DNA of 64,000 nt from Burkholderia paludis (GTDB taxonomy: Bacteria; Pseudomonadota; Gammaproteobacteria; Burkholderiales; Burkholderiaceae): NCBI RefSeq assembly GCF_000732615.1, contig NZ_JPGL01000033.1:37031-101030 (forward strand), given 5' to 3'. Of the stretch, positions 23,954 through 33,033 are shown piece by piece. Each line of letters starts with the position of its first letter. The first letter of the stretch is position 1. The notes below the pieces were generated by a model that saw nothing but the letters and a program-made list of their open reading frames with translations, did no database searches and had not been told where the DNA came from. Made by a program: the position numbers and the translations under genes.

Positions 23954-25333
23954 ATGCAGGACAACTCGTTGAGGCAAAGCCTCAAGCAACGGCACATCAC
24001 GATGATCGCGCTTGGCGGCGTGATCGGCGCGGGCCTGTTCGTCGGCTCCGGCGCCATCATCGCGACCGCCGGCCCCGCGGCCATCCTGTCGTACCTGATC
24101 GGCGGCGTGATCGTCACGCTGGTCATGTTCATGCTCGGCGAAATGGCGTCGCGCAACCCCGACAGCGGATCGTTCTCCACCTACGCCAGCAACTATCTCG
24201 GCGAATGGGCCGGCTTCGCGGTCGGCTGGCTGTACTGGTTCAAGTCGATGATGACGATCACCGTCGAGGCGATCCTGCTCGGCGCGATCCTCCACGATTT
24301 CCTGCCGTGGCTGCCCGTCTGGGGCGGCGCGCTGTTCATGCTCGTCACGCTGATCGCGAGCAACGCCTACTCGGTGCGCTCGTTCGGCGAGGCCGAATAC
24401 TGGCTGTCGTTCGCGAAGGTCGCGACGATCATCGTGTTCATGGCGCTCGGCGCATCGATCCTGCTCGGCTTCCAGCCGCGCATTCCCGCGCCCGGGCTCG
24501 TGAACCTGACGGAGCACGGCGGCTTCATGCCGAACGGCATTTCGCCCGTGCTCGCCGGCGTGATGGTCGTGATCTTCTCGCTCGGCGGCAGCGAAATCGC
24601 GGCCGTCGCGGCGGGCGAATCCGAGAACCCGGGCAAGAACGTGATCCGCGCGATCAAGAGCGTGATCGTGCGCGTGATGGTGTTCTACGTCGGCTCGGTG
24701 TCGATCCTGATCCTGTGCATGCCGTGGACCGACAAGGCCAACCTGAAATCGCCGTACGTGTCGCTGTTCGGCATGGCGGGCTTCGCGGGCGCGGCCGTCG
24801 CGATGAAGCTCGTGCTGTTCGTGTCGTTCATGTCGGTGATGAACTCGTTCCTGTTCTCGAACTCGCGCATGCTGTTCTCGCTGAGCCAGCGCGGCCACGC
24901 GCCCAGGATGTTCGGCCGCACCAACGCGAAGGGCGTGCCGATGAACGCGCTCGTGCTGTGCCTGGCGATCTGCGTATCGATCCTCGGCATTCACTTCCTG
25001 AGCGGCGGCGACCTGTTCCTGATGCTCGCGAAGAGCAGCGGCGCGTTCGTGATGATCGTGTGGATCTTCATCATCCTCGCGCACTTCGCGATGCGCCGGC
25101 AGACCCGGCACGAGCAGCACGACCCGTCGGCGTTCCGCGCGTGGTTCTATCCGGTGTCGAACTGGGTCGCGCTGCTGGCGCTGGTCGCCGTGCTCGGTTC
25201 GCAGGCGTTCAACCCGGATTCGCGCTTCCAGTTCTGGTTCACCGTCACGACGGCGCTCGCGATCGTCGCGTCGTATTTCCTGCGCCGCAAACCGGCGCAA
25301 CTGGCGGAGACGGCCGGCGCGAAGCTGCGCTGA
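23954..25333 (+). CDS. APC-family amino-acid permease (AAT group, GabP-like)
   Basis: A 459-residue, 12-span transporter. The N-terminus LKQRHITMIALGGVIGAGLFVGSG and FSLGGSEIAAVAAGESENP are signatures of the amino-acid transporter family that includes GABA, aromatic amino-acid and proline permeases. GabP is the nearest by feel, but the substrate is not secure. It couples uptake to the proton gradient. AGGAG lies directly upstream of 23954. No catabolic genes adjoin it, so the context does not help. A strong GC hairpin separates it from the convergent NnrU gene. Confidence 0.88.
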   Translation: MQDNSLRQSLKQRHITMIALGGVIGAGLFVGSGAIIATAGPAAILSYLIGGVIVTLVMFMLGEMASRNPDSGSFSTYASNYLGEWAGFAVGWLYWFKSMMTITVEAILLGAILHDFLPWLPVWGGALFMLVTLIASNAYSVRSFGEAEYWLSFAKVATIIVFMALGASILLGFQPRIPAPGLVNLTEHGGFMPNGISPVLAGVMVVIFSLGGSEIAAVAAGESENPGKNVIRAIKSVIVRVMVFYVGSVSILILCMPWTDKANLKSPYVSLFGMAGFAGAAVAMKLVLFVSFMSVMNSFLFSNSRMLFSLSQRGHAPRMFGRTNAKGVPMNALVLCLAICVSILGIHFLSGGDLFLMLAKSSGAFVMIVWIFIILAHFAMRRQTRHEQHDPSAFRAWFYPVSNWVALLALVAVLGSQAFNPDSRFQFWFTVTTALAIVASYFLRRKPAQLAETAGAKLR

Positions 25334-25349
25334 CCCGTTGCCCCGAACC

Positions 25350-25379
25350 GGCGGGCGGTGCGCCGGCGTGCCGCCCGCC
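25350..25379. terminator. Hairpin between convergent genes
   Basis: GGCGGGCGG (25350-25358) pairs perfectly with CCGCCCGCC (25371-25379) around a 12-nt GC-rich loop, in the 48-bp gap between two converging genes. No U-tract is present on either strand, as is common in Burkholderia. Confidence 0.5.
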
Positions 25380-25381
25380 GC

Positions 25382-25960
25382 TCAGCCGAACGGCCGCACG
25401 CCGATCAGCCAGCCGTGCAGGAACCGCGCGAAGACCGCCCACGCGACGAGCCCGGCCACGATCGCCACCGCGTCGCCCGACAGCCTGCCGGCCGGATAAC
25501 GGACGCCTTCGCGCCGGTCGCGCGCGCGCCACACGACGAAATCGACGAGCGACCACACGAAGAATGCGCCGAACAGCACGACCGCGTGCAGCGTGGCGTT
25601 GGCGAGCAGGTGCGCGATCGCCCAGACCATCACGCCGGCCACCATCGGATGGCCGACCAGCATCCTGATGCGGTTGCCGGGCACGTAGGACGCGGCGATC
25701 AGCACGAATGCGATCGCGGTCAGCATGCCGGTGAGGTGGCGCACGCCGACGGGCGACACCCACAGCAGCGTCGCGCCCTCGCGCGCGACGCCGTACCCCC
25801 AGACGATCAGCACGAAGCCGGCGATCGACGCGACCGAATACGCACCCTTCCAGCCTTTCTCGCCGATCCGCCCGATCGTCGCCGACCGCCAGCCGTCCGC
25901 GACGATCCGGATCGAGTGCACACCGAGGAAGATCGCTAAACCGAGAATCAGGACGAACAT
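25382..25960 (-). CDS. NnrU family integral membrane protein
   Basis: A 192-residue membrane protein with about six spans, beginning MFVLILGLAIFLGVHSIRI and containing RNHPMxx-like LVGHPMVAGVMVWAIAHLLANA, typical of NnrU. The family was named from denitrification loci and resembles DUF1295/ICMT-fold membrane proteins; the function is unresolved. GGAGA lies before the ATG at 25960, which removes a long unlikely N-terminal extension of the open frame. No nitrogen-oxide genes are nearby. Confidence 0.85.
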   Translation of the reverse strand: MFVLILGLAIFLGVHSIRIVADGWRSATIGRIGEKGWKGAYSVASIAGFVLIVWGYGVAREGATLLWVSPVGVRHLTGMLTAIAFVLIAASYVPGNRIRMLVGHPMVAGVMVWAIAHLLANATLHAVVLFGAFFVWSLVDFVVWRARDRREGVRYPAGRLSGDAVAIVAGLVAWAVFARFLHGWLIGVRPFG

Positions 25961-26297
25961 CGGCTGTCTCCGTCTGGAATGATGAGTGGGGGATGCCCCC
26001 CGCGCGGCGTGCGATGCGCCGTTCGCGGGGCCGGCGGCGGGGCCGGCGCGGGTCGGCCACGCACGGGCGCAACCCGCGCCGATCATAATCGCCGGGGCCG
26101 CCGTTGTGAAGCAGGCGGGCGTACGGGGCGGCCCGGGCTTGACGCTTTTCGGGTATCGGGGGGTGCGCGGGTGTGACGGGTGGGCCGGTGCGAGGCATCG
26201 TGAGGCATGCGAAGCGCGCCGGACGCCGTCGGACGGAGGCGAACGGCGTCAAAGGAAAGCTGAACGCGCGAGGCTGTCGCTTCGCACGGAATCCCGA
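25961..26297. other. Intergenic, no gene seen
   Basis: 337 bp upstream of NnrU and beyond the end of the TfoX-domain gene. It is very GC-rich with G-runs near 26140-26175. No coding potential above background or clear regulatory element was seen. Confidence 0.5.
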
Positions 26298-27284
26298 TTA
26301 AGTCTGCTTGCGCTTCGCCGGCGGGCTGGATGCAGGTTTCGAAGGCGGCTGCGGCGCGGCCTTCGCGGCGCTTTTTGTCGCCGGCTTCGGCACCGCCTTT
26401 GCGGCTTGCTTCGCAACCGGCTTTGCGCTCGACGCCATTTTCGCCGATGGCTTAGGCGCAGCCTTCGCAGCCCGCTTCGTCATCGGTTTTGCTTCCGGCG
26501 CCCGCGCAGGTTTCGATGGTGGCTTCGACACGGCCTTCGCGGCTTGCTTCGTTGCCGATTTCACGTCCGGCGCCCCTTCGGGTTCCGACAGCGGCTTCGC
26601 CACCGCCTTTGTCGCCCGTTTCGTCACCGGTTTCACTTCCGGCGCCAGTGCCAGTTTCGACAGTGGCTTCGGCACGACCTTAGCGGCTCGCTTCGTCGCC
26701 GGTTTCACGTCCGGCACTCGCGCAGATTCCGACAGCGGCTTCGGCGCAGCCTTCGCAGCCCGCTTCGTCGCCGGTTTCGCATCCAGCGCCCGTGCAGGTT
26801 CCGACAGCGGCTTCGCCACCGCCTTCGTCGCCAGTTTTGCTTCCGGCACCAGCGCAGGTTTCGACGGTGGCTTCGACACGGCCTTCGCAGCCCGCTTCGT
26901 CACCGGCTTCACGTCCGGCGCCGTTTTCCGCGCCTTGCGCTTCGGCGGCCCGGCCAGCAGCGCCGCACGATACGCGCTGCGGCACCAGTCGAACAGCGCG
27001 CCCGCATCCTCGAGCACGTCAGCCGGCGTTTCGTAATACCCCTCCAGCGCGACGGTGCGCGTGGGCCGCACATACGAGAACGACCCCATGCCCGCCGCGA
27101 CGAACGCCGGGCGGTTCACGTCGTCGACGCGCAGATACAGCGACCCGCGCGACATGAAGCCGAACATCACGCCGTCGAGCCGCATCGCCGCGCCGCTGAA
27201 GAACCGCACGACCTCGACCGTGCCGAGCGGCGCCAGCCGCCACGCGATCTCCTCGCCGTTCGCCTTCTCCGACTGCCAGCTCAC
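26298..27284 (-). CDS. TfoX N-terminal domain protein with long histone-H1-like repetitive tail
   Basis: A 328-residue protein starting with GTG at 27284, overlapping the dehydrogenase stop as GTGA; no ATG fits. Residues about 1-105 form a TfoX/Sxy N-terminal domain (VEVVRFFSGAAMRLDGVMFGFM, LYLRVDDVNRPAF, YYETPADVLEDAGALFDWCRSAYRAAL). The last roughly 215 residues are about nine degenerate 22-24-residue units of the pattern P-x-x-K-P-x-T-K-R-A-A-K-A-x-x-K-P-L-S, rich in Lys, Ala and Pro like histone H1/Hc1 tails. Nucleic-acid binding or compaction is likely; a competence role is not implied by this context. Confidence 0.85.
   Translation of the reverse strand: MSWQSEKANGEEIAWRLAPLGTVEVVRFFSGAAMRLDGVMFGFMSRGSLYLRVDDVNRPAFVAAGMGSFSYVRPTRTVALEGYYETPADVLEDAGALFDWCRSAYRAALLAGPPKRKARKTAPDVKPVTKRAAKAVSKPPSKPALVPEAKLATKAVAKPLSEPARALDAKPATKRAAKAAPKPLSESARVPDVKPATKRAAKVVPKPLSKLALAPEVKPVTKRATKAVAKPLSEPEGAPDVKSATKQAAKAVSKPPSKPARAPEAKPMTKRAAKAAPKPSAKMASSAKPVAKQAAKAVPKPATKSAAKAAPQPPSKPASSPPAKRKQT
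26310..26930 (-). repeat. Degenerate ~72-bp tandem repeats encoding the KP/AK-rich tail
   Basis: About seven good and two degraded units of 66-75 bp specify the recurrent K-P-x-T-K-R-A-A-K-A motif. The nucleotide repetition makes copy-number change between strains likely. Confidence 0.75.
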
Positions 27285-28390
27285 GGGCGCTCCGTGCAGC
27301 GCTGCGTCCACGCATCGAGCGCGGCCTCGTCGAAGCCGACGGCCGCCGCGCTCTCGCGAATCTGCCGCCACGTCGCGCGGTCGACCGGTATGCCGCCGGC
27401 GCCGCGCGCGGCGCGGCTGGCCTCCTCCGGCTCGCCGGGCACCTGCACGGGCGCATCGCCCGCCTGCGGCGACGCCTTCGCCCACGCGACGAACGCGTCG
27501 GCTTCGCGCCCGGCGTCGGCCGCGTCGAACGCGTTCGGATCGATCAGCACCGACAGCATCCCGTTGACGATCGCGCTCGTCTTCTGCAGCGTATCCGCAT
27601 GCGTCGTATGCCCGCCGACGAGCGCGCCGCCGAAGATCTCGCACATCGCCGCCAGCGCATACCCCTTGTGCAGCCCGAACGGCAACAGCGCGCCGAACGG
27701 CTGCACATGCATCACGGCCGGATCGTCGGTCGGCTGGCCGCGATGGTCGATCAGCGAGCCGGCCGGCACGCGCCTGCCCTGGTTGTACGCGACGCGCGTC
27801 TTGCCGTACGCGATCGCGCTCGTCGCGAAATCGAGCAGCAGCGGCGGCTTGCCCGCGCGCGGATACGCGGCGCAGAACGGGTTCGTGCCGAAGCGCGGGT
27901 CAGTGCCGTGCAGCGGCGCGACCAGCAGGTCGCCCGGCACGTTGACGAAATGGAACGACACGAGCCCCGCGTGCGCGCACTGCTCGGCCCAGTGCCCGAT
28001 CCGGCCGAGATGATGAACGTCGCGCAGCCCGATCGCGCAGATGCCCATGCGCCGCGCGCGCTCGATCCCCTCGACCATCGCCTCGAACGCGATCACCTGG
28101 CCGAAGCCGCACCCGCCGTCGATCGTCAGCACCGCGCCGCCGTCGCGGACGATCGACGCGTGTCCGTTCAGTCGCAACTGCCCTTCCCGCCACGACGCGA
28201 CGTAATTCGGGATCATCCCGATCCCGTGCGAATCGTGACCCGCGAGATTGGCGCCGACCAGGTGATCGGCAACGAGCCGCGCCTCGCGCCCGCTGCTGCC
28301 GGCCCGTTCCCAGAGGGCCGCGACGAACGCATGCAGCGGTTCGGCGCGCATGCGCAGCGGTTCGGTATCGGGTGTCGGCAGTGCGGTCAT
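27281..28390 (-). CDS. Malate/L-lactate dehydrogenase (Ldh2) family oxidoreductase
   Basis: A 369-residue NAD(P)-dependent dehydrogenase of the Ldh2/MDH family, distinct from Rossmann-fold LDH. Family landmarks are GANLAGHDSHGIGMIPNYV, GFGQVIAFEAMVEGIERAR, the catalytic-region HHLGRIGHWAEQC, and FGTNPFCAAYPR. Members reduce 2-keto acids such as ureidoglycolate, sulfolactate or delta-piperideine-carboxylate; the substrate here is unclear. It runs into the TfoX-domain gene with a GTGA overlap, and the M20 peptidase lies 65 bp upstream on the same strand. Confidence 0.88.
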   Translation of the reverse strand: MTALPTPDTEPLRMRAEPLHAFVAALWERAGSSGREARLVADHLVGANLAGHDSHGIGMIPNYVASWREGQLRLNGHASIVRDGGAVLTIDGGCGFGQVIAFEAMVEGIERARRMGICAIGLRDVHHLGRIGHWAEQCAHAGLVSFHFVNVPGDLLVAPLHGTDPRFGTNPFCAAYPRAGKPPLLLDFATSAIAYGKTRVAYNQGRRVPAGSLIDHRGQPTDDPAVMHVQPFGALLPFGLHKGYALAAMCEIFGGALVGGHTTHADTLQKTSAIVNGMLSVLIDPNAFDAADAGREADAFVAWAKASPQAGDAPVQVPGEPEEASRAARGAGGIPVDRATWRQIRESAAAVGFDEAALDAWTQRCTERP

Positions 28391-28455
28391 CGGCTGGGCT
28401 CCGTCAGGTCAGGTCGGGTCGGGGCGAATCGAAGCGGGTCGGGCGGCGGCCTCGC

Positions 28456-29910
28456 TCAGCGCGCGGTCGCGATCACGTCCGCAACCGCGGCCGTCAGCTT
28501 CTTCGCGTACGGCACGTGCAGGAACTCGTTCGGGCCGTGCGCGTTCGACTTCGGCCCGAGCACCCCGCACACCATGAACTGCGCGGACGGGAAGCCTTCC
28601 TGCAGCACGTTCATCAGCGGGATCGTGCCGCCGAGGCCCATGTACGCGCAGTCGGCGCCGAAGTGGCGACGCGATGCGGCGTCGAGCGACGACGCGAGCC
28701 ACGGCGCGAGATCCGGCGCGCTCCAGCCCGTCGCGGCGCCCGCGTCCGGCTTGAACGTGACCTTCGCGTTGTACGGCGGATCGAGTTCGAGCAGTGCCTT
28801 CAGCTGCTGCACGGCCTGCGCGGCGTCGACGAGCGGCGGCAGGCGCAGCGACAGCTTGAACGCGGTGCGCGGACGCAGCACGTTGCCCGCATCGGCGAGC
28901 GCCGGCATGCCGGCCGCGCCGGTAACCGACAGCGACGGACGCCACGTCGAATTCAGCAGCGCCTCGCGCGGATCGGTCGTGGTGGGCAGCACCGGCTTGC
29001 CGTCCGCGCCGCAGGCCCACGGCAGCCCCTTCCACACGGCGTCGCCGAGGATCGAGGCGGCCGCGTCGGCTTCGCGCACACGGCTGTCGGGAATCTCGCA
29101 GTGGAACACGCCCGGCAGCAGGTTGCCGTTCTTCGCATCTTCGAGACGCTCGAACAACTGGCGCATCACGCGGAAGCTCGACGGCGCGATGCCGCCGAAC
29201 ACGCCAGAGTGAACGCCTTCTTCCAGCACCTCGACCTGCAGGTCGCCGGACACGAGCCCGCGCAGCGACGTGGTGAGCCACATCTGGTCGTAGTTGCCGG
29301 CGCCCGAGTCGAGGCACACGACCAGCGACACCTGGCCGAGCCGGTCGCGTAGCGCGTCGACGTACGGCAGCAGGTCGTAGCTGCCCGATTCCTCGCAGGT
29401 CTCGATCAGGCCGACGCAGCGCGGCCGCTCGACGCCCTGCTCGTCGAGCGCGCCGAGCGCCGCGAGGCTCGCGTAGATCGCATAGCCGTCGTCCGCGCCG
29501 CCGCGGCCGTACAGCTTGCCGTTCTCGAACTTCGGCGTCCACGGGCCGAGATCCGCGCGCCAGCCGTCGAATTCGGGCTGCTTGTCGAGGTGGCCGTACA
29601 GCAGGATCGTGTCGGTGCTGCCCGAACGCGTGGCGGGCGATTCGAAGAAGATCACCGGCGTGCGGCCGGGCAGGCGCACGATTTCGAGCTTCAGGCCCTT
29701 GACGGGCTGGCGCTCGGCCCACTGCGCGGCATCGGTGACCACGCGCTCGAGATAGCCGCGCTTCTCCCACTCGGGGTCGAACGCGGGGCTCTTCGCGGGG
29801 ATCGCGATGTAGTCGGTCAGTGCATGGAGGATTTCATCGTTCCACTTGCGCTCGATGAAGGTAACGAGCTTGTCATGGTCGAGGACGGGGGTGGTGTCGA
29901 CGGAAGTCAT
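28456..29910 (-). CDS. M20-family metallopeptidase (dipeptidase/carnosinase-like)
   Basis: A 484-residue zinc hydrolase. Metal ligands are visible in LLYGHLDKQPEFDGW, YGRGGADDGYA, ETCEESGS and CLDSGAGNYD, with the dimerisation domain after LRGLVSGDLQVEVLEEGVHSGVFGG and the last ligand near GPNEFLHVPY. The length and motifs match the M20 dipeptidase subgroup with CNDP-like enzymes. It probably cleaves dipeptides in the cytoplasm. There is no signal peptide. It may be co-transcribed with the Ldh2-type dehydrogenase downstream. Confidence 0.92.
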   Translation of the reverse strand: MTSVDTTPVLDHDKLVTFIERKWNDEILHALTDYIAIPAKSPAFDPEWEKRGYLERVVTDAAQWAERQPVKGLKLEIVRLPGRTPVIFFESPATRSGSTDTILLYGHLDKQPEFDGWRADLGPWTPKFENGKLYGRGGADDGYAIYASLAALGALDEQGVERPRCVGLIETCEESGSYDLLPYVDALRDRLGQVSLVVCLDSGAGNYDQMWLTTSLRGLVSGDLQVEVLEEGVHSGVFGGIAPSSFRVMRQLFERLEDAKNGNLLPGVFHCEIPDSRVREADAAASILGDAVWKGLPWACGADGKPVLPTTTDPREALLNSTWRPSLSVTGAAGMPALADAGNVLRPRTAFKLSLRLPPLVDAAQAVQQLKALLELDPPYNAKVTFKPDAGAATGWSAPDLAPWLASSLDAASRRHFGADCAYMGLGGTIPLMNVLQEGFPSAQFMVCGVLGPKSNAHGPNEFLHVPYAKKLTAAVADVIATAR

Positions 29911-29991
29911 GGTGGGGGCGCCTGGATCGGGCTGACGAAAACCCAGATGATACGCCGATGCTCCCGCACCGGCGCCCCCTTCCCCGGCCGT

Positions 29992-31062
29992 TCAGCGCGC
30001 CTGCGGGAACGCGTCGCGCAGCCCTGCCGCACAGGCCAGCGCGTCGCGCCACAGGCGTTGCGTCAGCTCGCCCGCATCCTCTTCGCGCGCGAGCGCCGCG
30101 GCCTCGCCCGACCACAGCAGCGAGAAATCGTCGCGCCCCTGTCGCTCGAATGCACCGCGCAGCGGATCGACCGCGGCCGTCGCGAGCGGGAACGCCGGCG
30201 CGAGCGCGCTCATCGGCCCCTGCTCGCGCATGAAGCGCGTCAGCAGCCCGCGCGCGGGGCGGCCCGTGTACAGGTTGGTCAGGCGCGTGCCGTCGTCGCG
30301 CGCGGCGTGCACCGCCGCACGATGCAGCGCCGAGCGGCCGGCCTGCGGCGTCAGCAGGTAGCCCGTGCCGATCTGCACCGCGCGCGCGCCGAGCGCGAAC
30401 GCGGCGGCGATGCCGCGCCCGTCGGCGATCGCGCCGGCCGCGATCACCGGCGCGCGCACCGCGTCGACGATCTGCGGCAGCAACGCGAACAGGCCCGGTT
30501 GTGCGTGAATGTCGTCGGTCAGGAACATCCCGCGATGGCCGCCGGCCTCCGCGCCCTGCGCAATGATCGCGTCGACGCCGCGCGCGTCGAGCCAGCGCGC
30601 CTCCTCGACCGTCGTCGCGGACGACACGACCTGCGCGCCCGTGCGGCGCACGCGCTCGAGCAGCGCGTCTTCCGGCAGCCCGAAATGGAAGCTCACGACA
30701 GCGGGCCGCAACTCCTCGACCACCGCGCACATCGCATCGTCGAACGGCGCGCGGCCGGGGCCGCCCTTCACGCCGGCCGGATCGATCCCGGCCTCCGCGT
30801 AATAGCCGGCGAGCGCCGCGCGCCAGCGCGCGTCGACCTCGGCATCGGGCGCCGGCGGCGTATGGCAGAAGAAGTTCACGTTGAACGGCGCGGGCGTACG
30901 CGCCCGGATCGCCGCGATCTCGTCGCGCAGCTGCTGCGGGCCGAGCGCCGCGCATGCAAGCGAGCCGAGCCCGCCGGCTTCGCACACCGCGATCGCGAGC
31001 GGGCTCAGCGAACCGACCATCGGGGCCTGGATCAGCGGCAAACGGGAGGGCAGCATCGTCAT
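29992..31062 (-). CDS. Nitronate monooxygenase (FMN-dependent, NMO/2-nitropropane dioxygenase family)
   Basis: A 356-residue FMN TIM-barrel enzyme that oxidises alkyl nitronates to carbonyl compounds and nitrite. Motifs are the N-terminal PLIQAPMVGSLSPLAIAVCEAGGLGSL, the central FNVNFFCHTP, and the catalytic-His region AIIAQGAEAGGHRGMF. APVIAAGAIADGRGIAAAFALGARAVQIGTGYL completes the FMN-phosphate loop. The start at 31062 (MTMLPSRLPL) is chosen because AAAGGA lies before it and it matches family starts; the frame extends 20 codons further. It is a single-gene unit. Confidence 0.92.
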   Translation of the reverse strand: MTMLPSRLPLIQAPMVGSLSPLAIAVCEAGGLGSLACAALGPQQLRDEIAAIRARTPAPFNVNFFCHTPPAPDAEVDARWRAALAGYYAEAGIDPAGVKGGPGRAPFDDAMCAVVEELRPAVVSFHFGLPEDALLERVRRTGAQVVSSATTVEEARWLDARGVDAIIAQGAEAGGHRGMFLTDDIHAQPGLFALLPQIVDAVRAPVIAAGAIADGRGIAAAFALGARAVQIGTGYLLTPQAGRSALHRAAVHAARDDGTRLTNLYTGRPARGLLTRFMREQGPMSALAPAFPLATAAVDPLRGAFERQGRDDFSLLWSGEAAALAREEDAGELTQRLWRDALACAAGLRDAFPQAR

Positions 31063-31500
31063 CTGAATCGTCCTTTGGGAAGCAGCGGTGGTTGCACGAT
31101 CGCACGCGCCGGCGGCGCGCAATTAATGCGCCCGATAATAACCGACAAACCCGAACCCGGAACGACTTCTCATCCGGATCGAAAACCGGATTAACCAATT
31201 CGATAATAAGCGGATTATCCGGCGAAAACCCGACAGGGCGACTTCACTGCCGCACCGGCGTCGGCATACCCCTGCCAGCCTTGCCGCGCCGGCCATTCAG
31301 CCTGCATTCAAACGCCAATCCTCCGGTTTCAATGACATTCATCAATATTCAAGTTATTAAATACCCGCGTTTACCCTTATTCGAAATCGTCGAAGCGATA
31401 ACATGAACGCGCTGAATAAAACGACGAGCCGTACCGGCATCGTCGAGCGGCGCCCGGCCGCGCCACCTCGATCGCAACACGTCTTCTCAAGGAGCGTCGC
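31063..31500. other. Intergenic control region upstream of adiC
   Basis: 438 bp without a gene and visibly lower in GC (31120-31400). ATCCGG (31172) and CCGGAT (31186) form a small dyad. CCGGATTA near 31186 and TTATCCGG near 31215 form a second imperfect one, sharing an arm with the first. This is the likely site of pH- or anaerobiosis-dependent control of the acid-resistance operon; no known binding site was identified. AAGGAG precedes the adiC start. Confidence 0.5.
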
Positions 31501-33030
31501 ATGTCCGATGCCAGCCCATCCTCCTCCCGCCCGGCCGCCGCGCCGGCAGCGGTTTCCGCGCCGAAAATCGGCGTCATCCCCGCCACGCTGATGGTCGCGG
31601 GCAACATGATGGGCTCAGGCGTCTTCATGCTGCCCGCGAACCTCGCCGCCACCGGCGGCATCGCGATCTTCGGCTGGCTGATCACCGTCGTCGGCGCTGT
31701 GTCGCTCGCGCTCGTGTTCGCGAAGCTCGCCGCGATCGACCCGGCCGCCGGCGGCCCGTACGCGTATGCGCGCAAGTCGTTCGGCCCGTACATGGGCTAC
31801 CAGACCAACCTGATCTACTGGCTGGCGAACGTGCTCGGCAACGTCGGGCTCGCGGTCGCCGGCCTCGGCTACCTGACGCACTTCTTCCCGGTGCTGAAGG
31901 ATCCGCTCGTGTTCGCGCTCGCGCAGATCTTCGTGATCTGGCTGTTCACGTACGCGAACATCCTCGGGCCGAACGTCGTGGGCCGCGTGCAGTCGGTCAC
32001 GACGATCTTCGCGCTGGTGCCGATCCTCGGGATGGCCGTGTTCGGCTGGTTCTGGTTCAGCAAGGACGTGTATTTCGCCGGCTGGAACGTGTCGGGCACC
32101 AACAGCTTCAGCGCGATCGGCGCGACGCTGAACTTCACGCTGTGGGCGTTCATCGGCGTCGAGAGTGCGTCGGTATCGGCCGGCGTCGTCGAGAACCCGT
32201 CGCGCAACGTGCCGATCGCGACCGTCGGCGGGGTCGTGCTCGCGGCCGTCTGCTACGTGCTCAGCTCGACCGTGATCATGGGGATGATCCCGAACAAGGC
32301 GCTGCTCGCTTCGAGCGCGCCGTTCGCGGATGCCGCGCGCCTCGCGCTCGGCGATACGGCCGCGAACGCGGTCGCGCTGTGCGCGGCGCTCGGCTGCCTC
32401 GGCTCGCTCGCGGGCTGGACCCTGCTGGTCGGCCAGACCGCGAAGGCGGCCGCCGACGACGGCCTGTTCGCCGGCGTGTTCGCGCGCGTCAACTCGAAGA
32501 ACGTGCCGTCGGCCGGCCTCGCGATCGTCGCGCTGATCATGTCGGTGCAGGTGCTCGCGACGATGTCGCCGAGCGCGAGCGAGCAGTTCGGCAAGATCGC
32601 GTCGATCGCCGTGATCATGACGCTGCTGCCGTACATCTACTCGTGCATCGCGATCAAGGTGCTCGGCTACGGCAAGATGCCGTCGCACCAGTTCACGTTC
32701 TACACGATCGTCGGACTGATCGGCGCCGTCTACGCGCTGTGGGCGATGGTCGGCTCCGACGGCCAGCAGACCCGCTGGTCGCTGATCTTCGTGGTCGCGA
32801 CCATCGTCTTCTACGAGCTGTCGATCAACCGCCAGCGCGAGATCGAGGAAACCCACATCCATCCGGGCGGCCGCTCGCCGCGCTGGGTGCGCTACCTCGC
32901 GCTCGCCGTCACCATCGCCGCGCTTGCCGCGACCTTCTGGATCTCCGTGGGCCGCCATCAGGCCGACGGCCTTCACGCACGCTCGCCGGCCAGCGCGGGC
33001 GTCCAAGCAACCCAGCAAACGGGGGAATGA
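31501..33030 (+). CDS. adiC: Arginine:agmatine antiporter, AdiC-like
   Basis: A 509-residue, 12-span APC antiporter. The stretch IGVIPATLMVAGNMMGSGVF, then LPANLAATGGIAIFGWL, FGWFWF, WNVSG and FIGVESASVSAGVVENPSRNVPIATVGG closely follow E. coli AdiC. The substrate-binding G-S-G loop after NMM and the Trp in FTLWAFIGVES are retained. It swaps external arginine for agmatine and so removes protons together with AdiA. The C-terminus is about 60 residues longer than in E. coli. AAGGAG precedes the ATG. Only 3 bp separate it from the decarboxylase gene, so the pair is one operon. Confidence 0.92.
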   Translation: MSDASPSSSRPAAAPAAVSAPKIGVIPATLMVAGNMMGSGVFMLPANLAATGGIAIFGWLITVVGAVSLALVFAKLAAIDPAAGGPYAYARKSFGPYMGYQTNLIYWLANVLGNVGLAVAGLGYLTHFFPVLKDPLVFALAQIFVIWLFTYANILGPNVVGRVQSVTTIFALVPILGMAVFGWFWFSKDVYFAGWNVSGTNSFSAIGATLNFTLWAFIGVESASVSAGVVENPSRNVPIATVGGVVLAAVCYVLSSTVIMGMIPNKALLASSAPFADAARLALGDTAANAVALCAALGCLGSLAGWTLLVGQTAKAAADDGLFAGVFARVNSKNVPSAGLAIVALIMSVQVLATMSPSASEQFGKIASIAVIMTLLPYIYSCIAIKVLGYGKMPSHQFTFYTIVGLIGAVYALWAMVGSDGQQTRWSLIFVVATIVFYELSINRQREIEETHIHPGGRSPRWVRYLALAVTIAALAATFWISVGRHQADGLHARSPASAGVQATQQTGE

Positions 33031-33033
33031 CAC

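Noticed and set aside
26308..27036. Plus-strand frame looking like a Gly/Phe/Ala repeat protein
   Set aside because: It is the complement of the KP/AK-rich tail of the TfoX-domain gene; the opposite strand has a recognisable domain.
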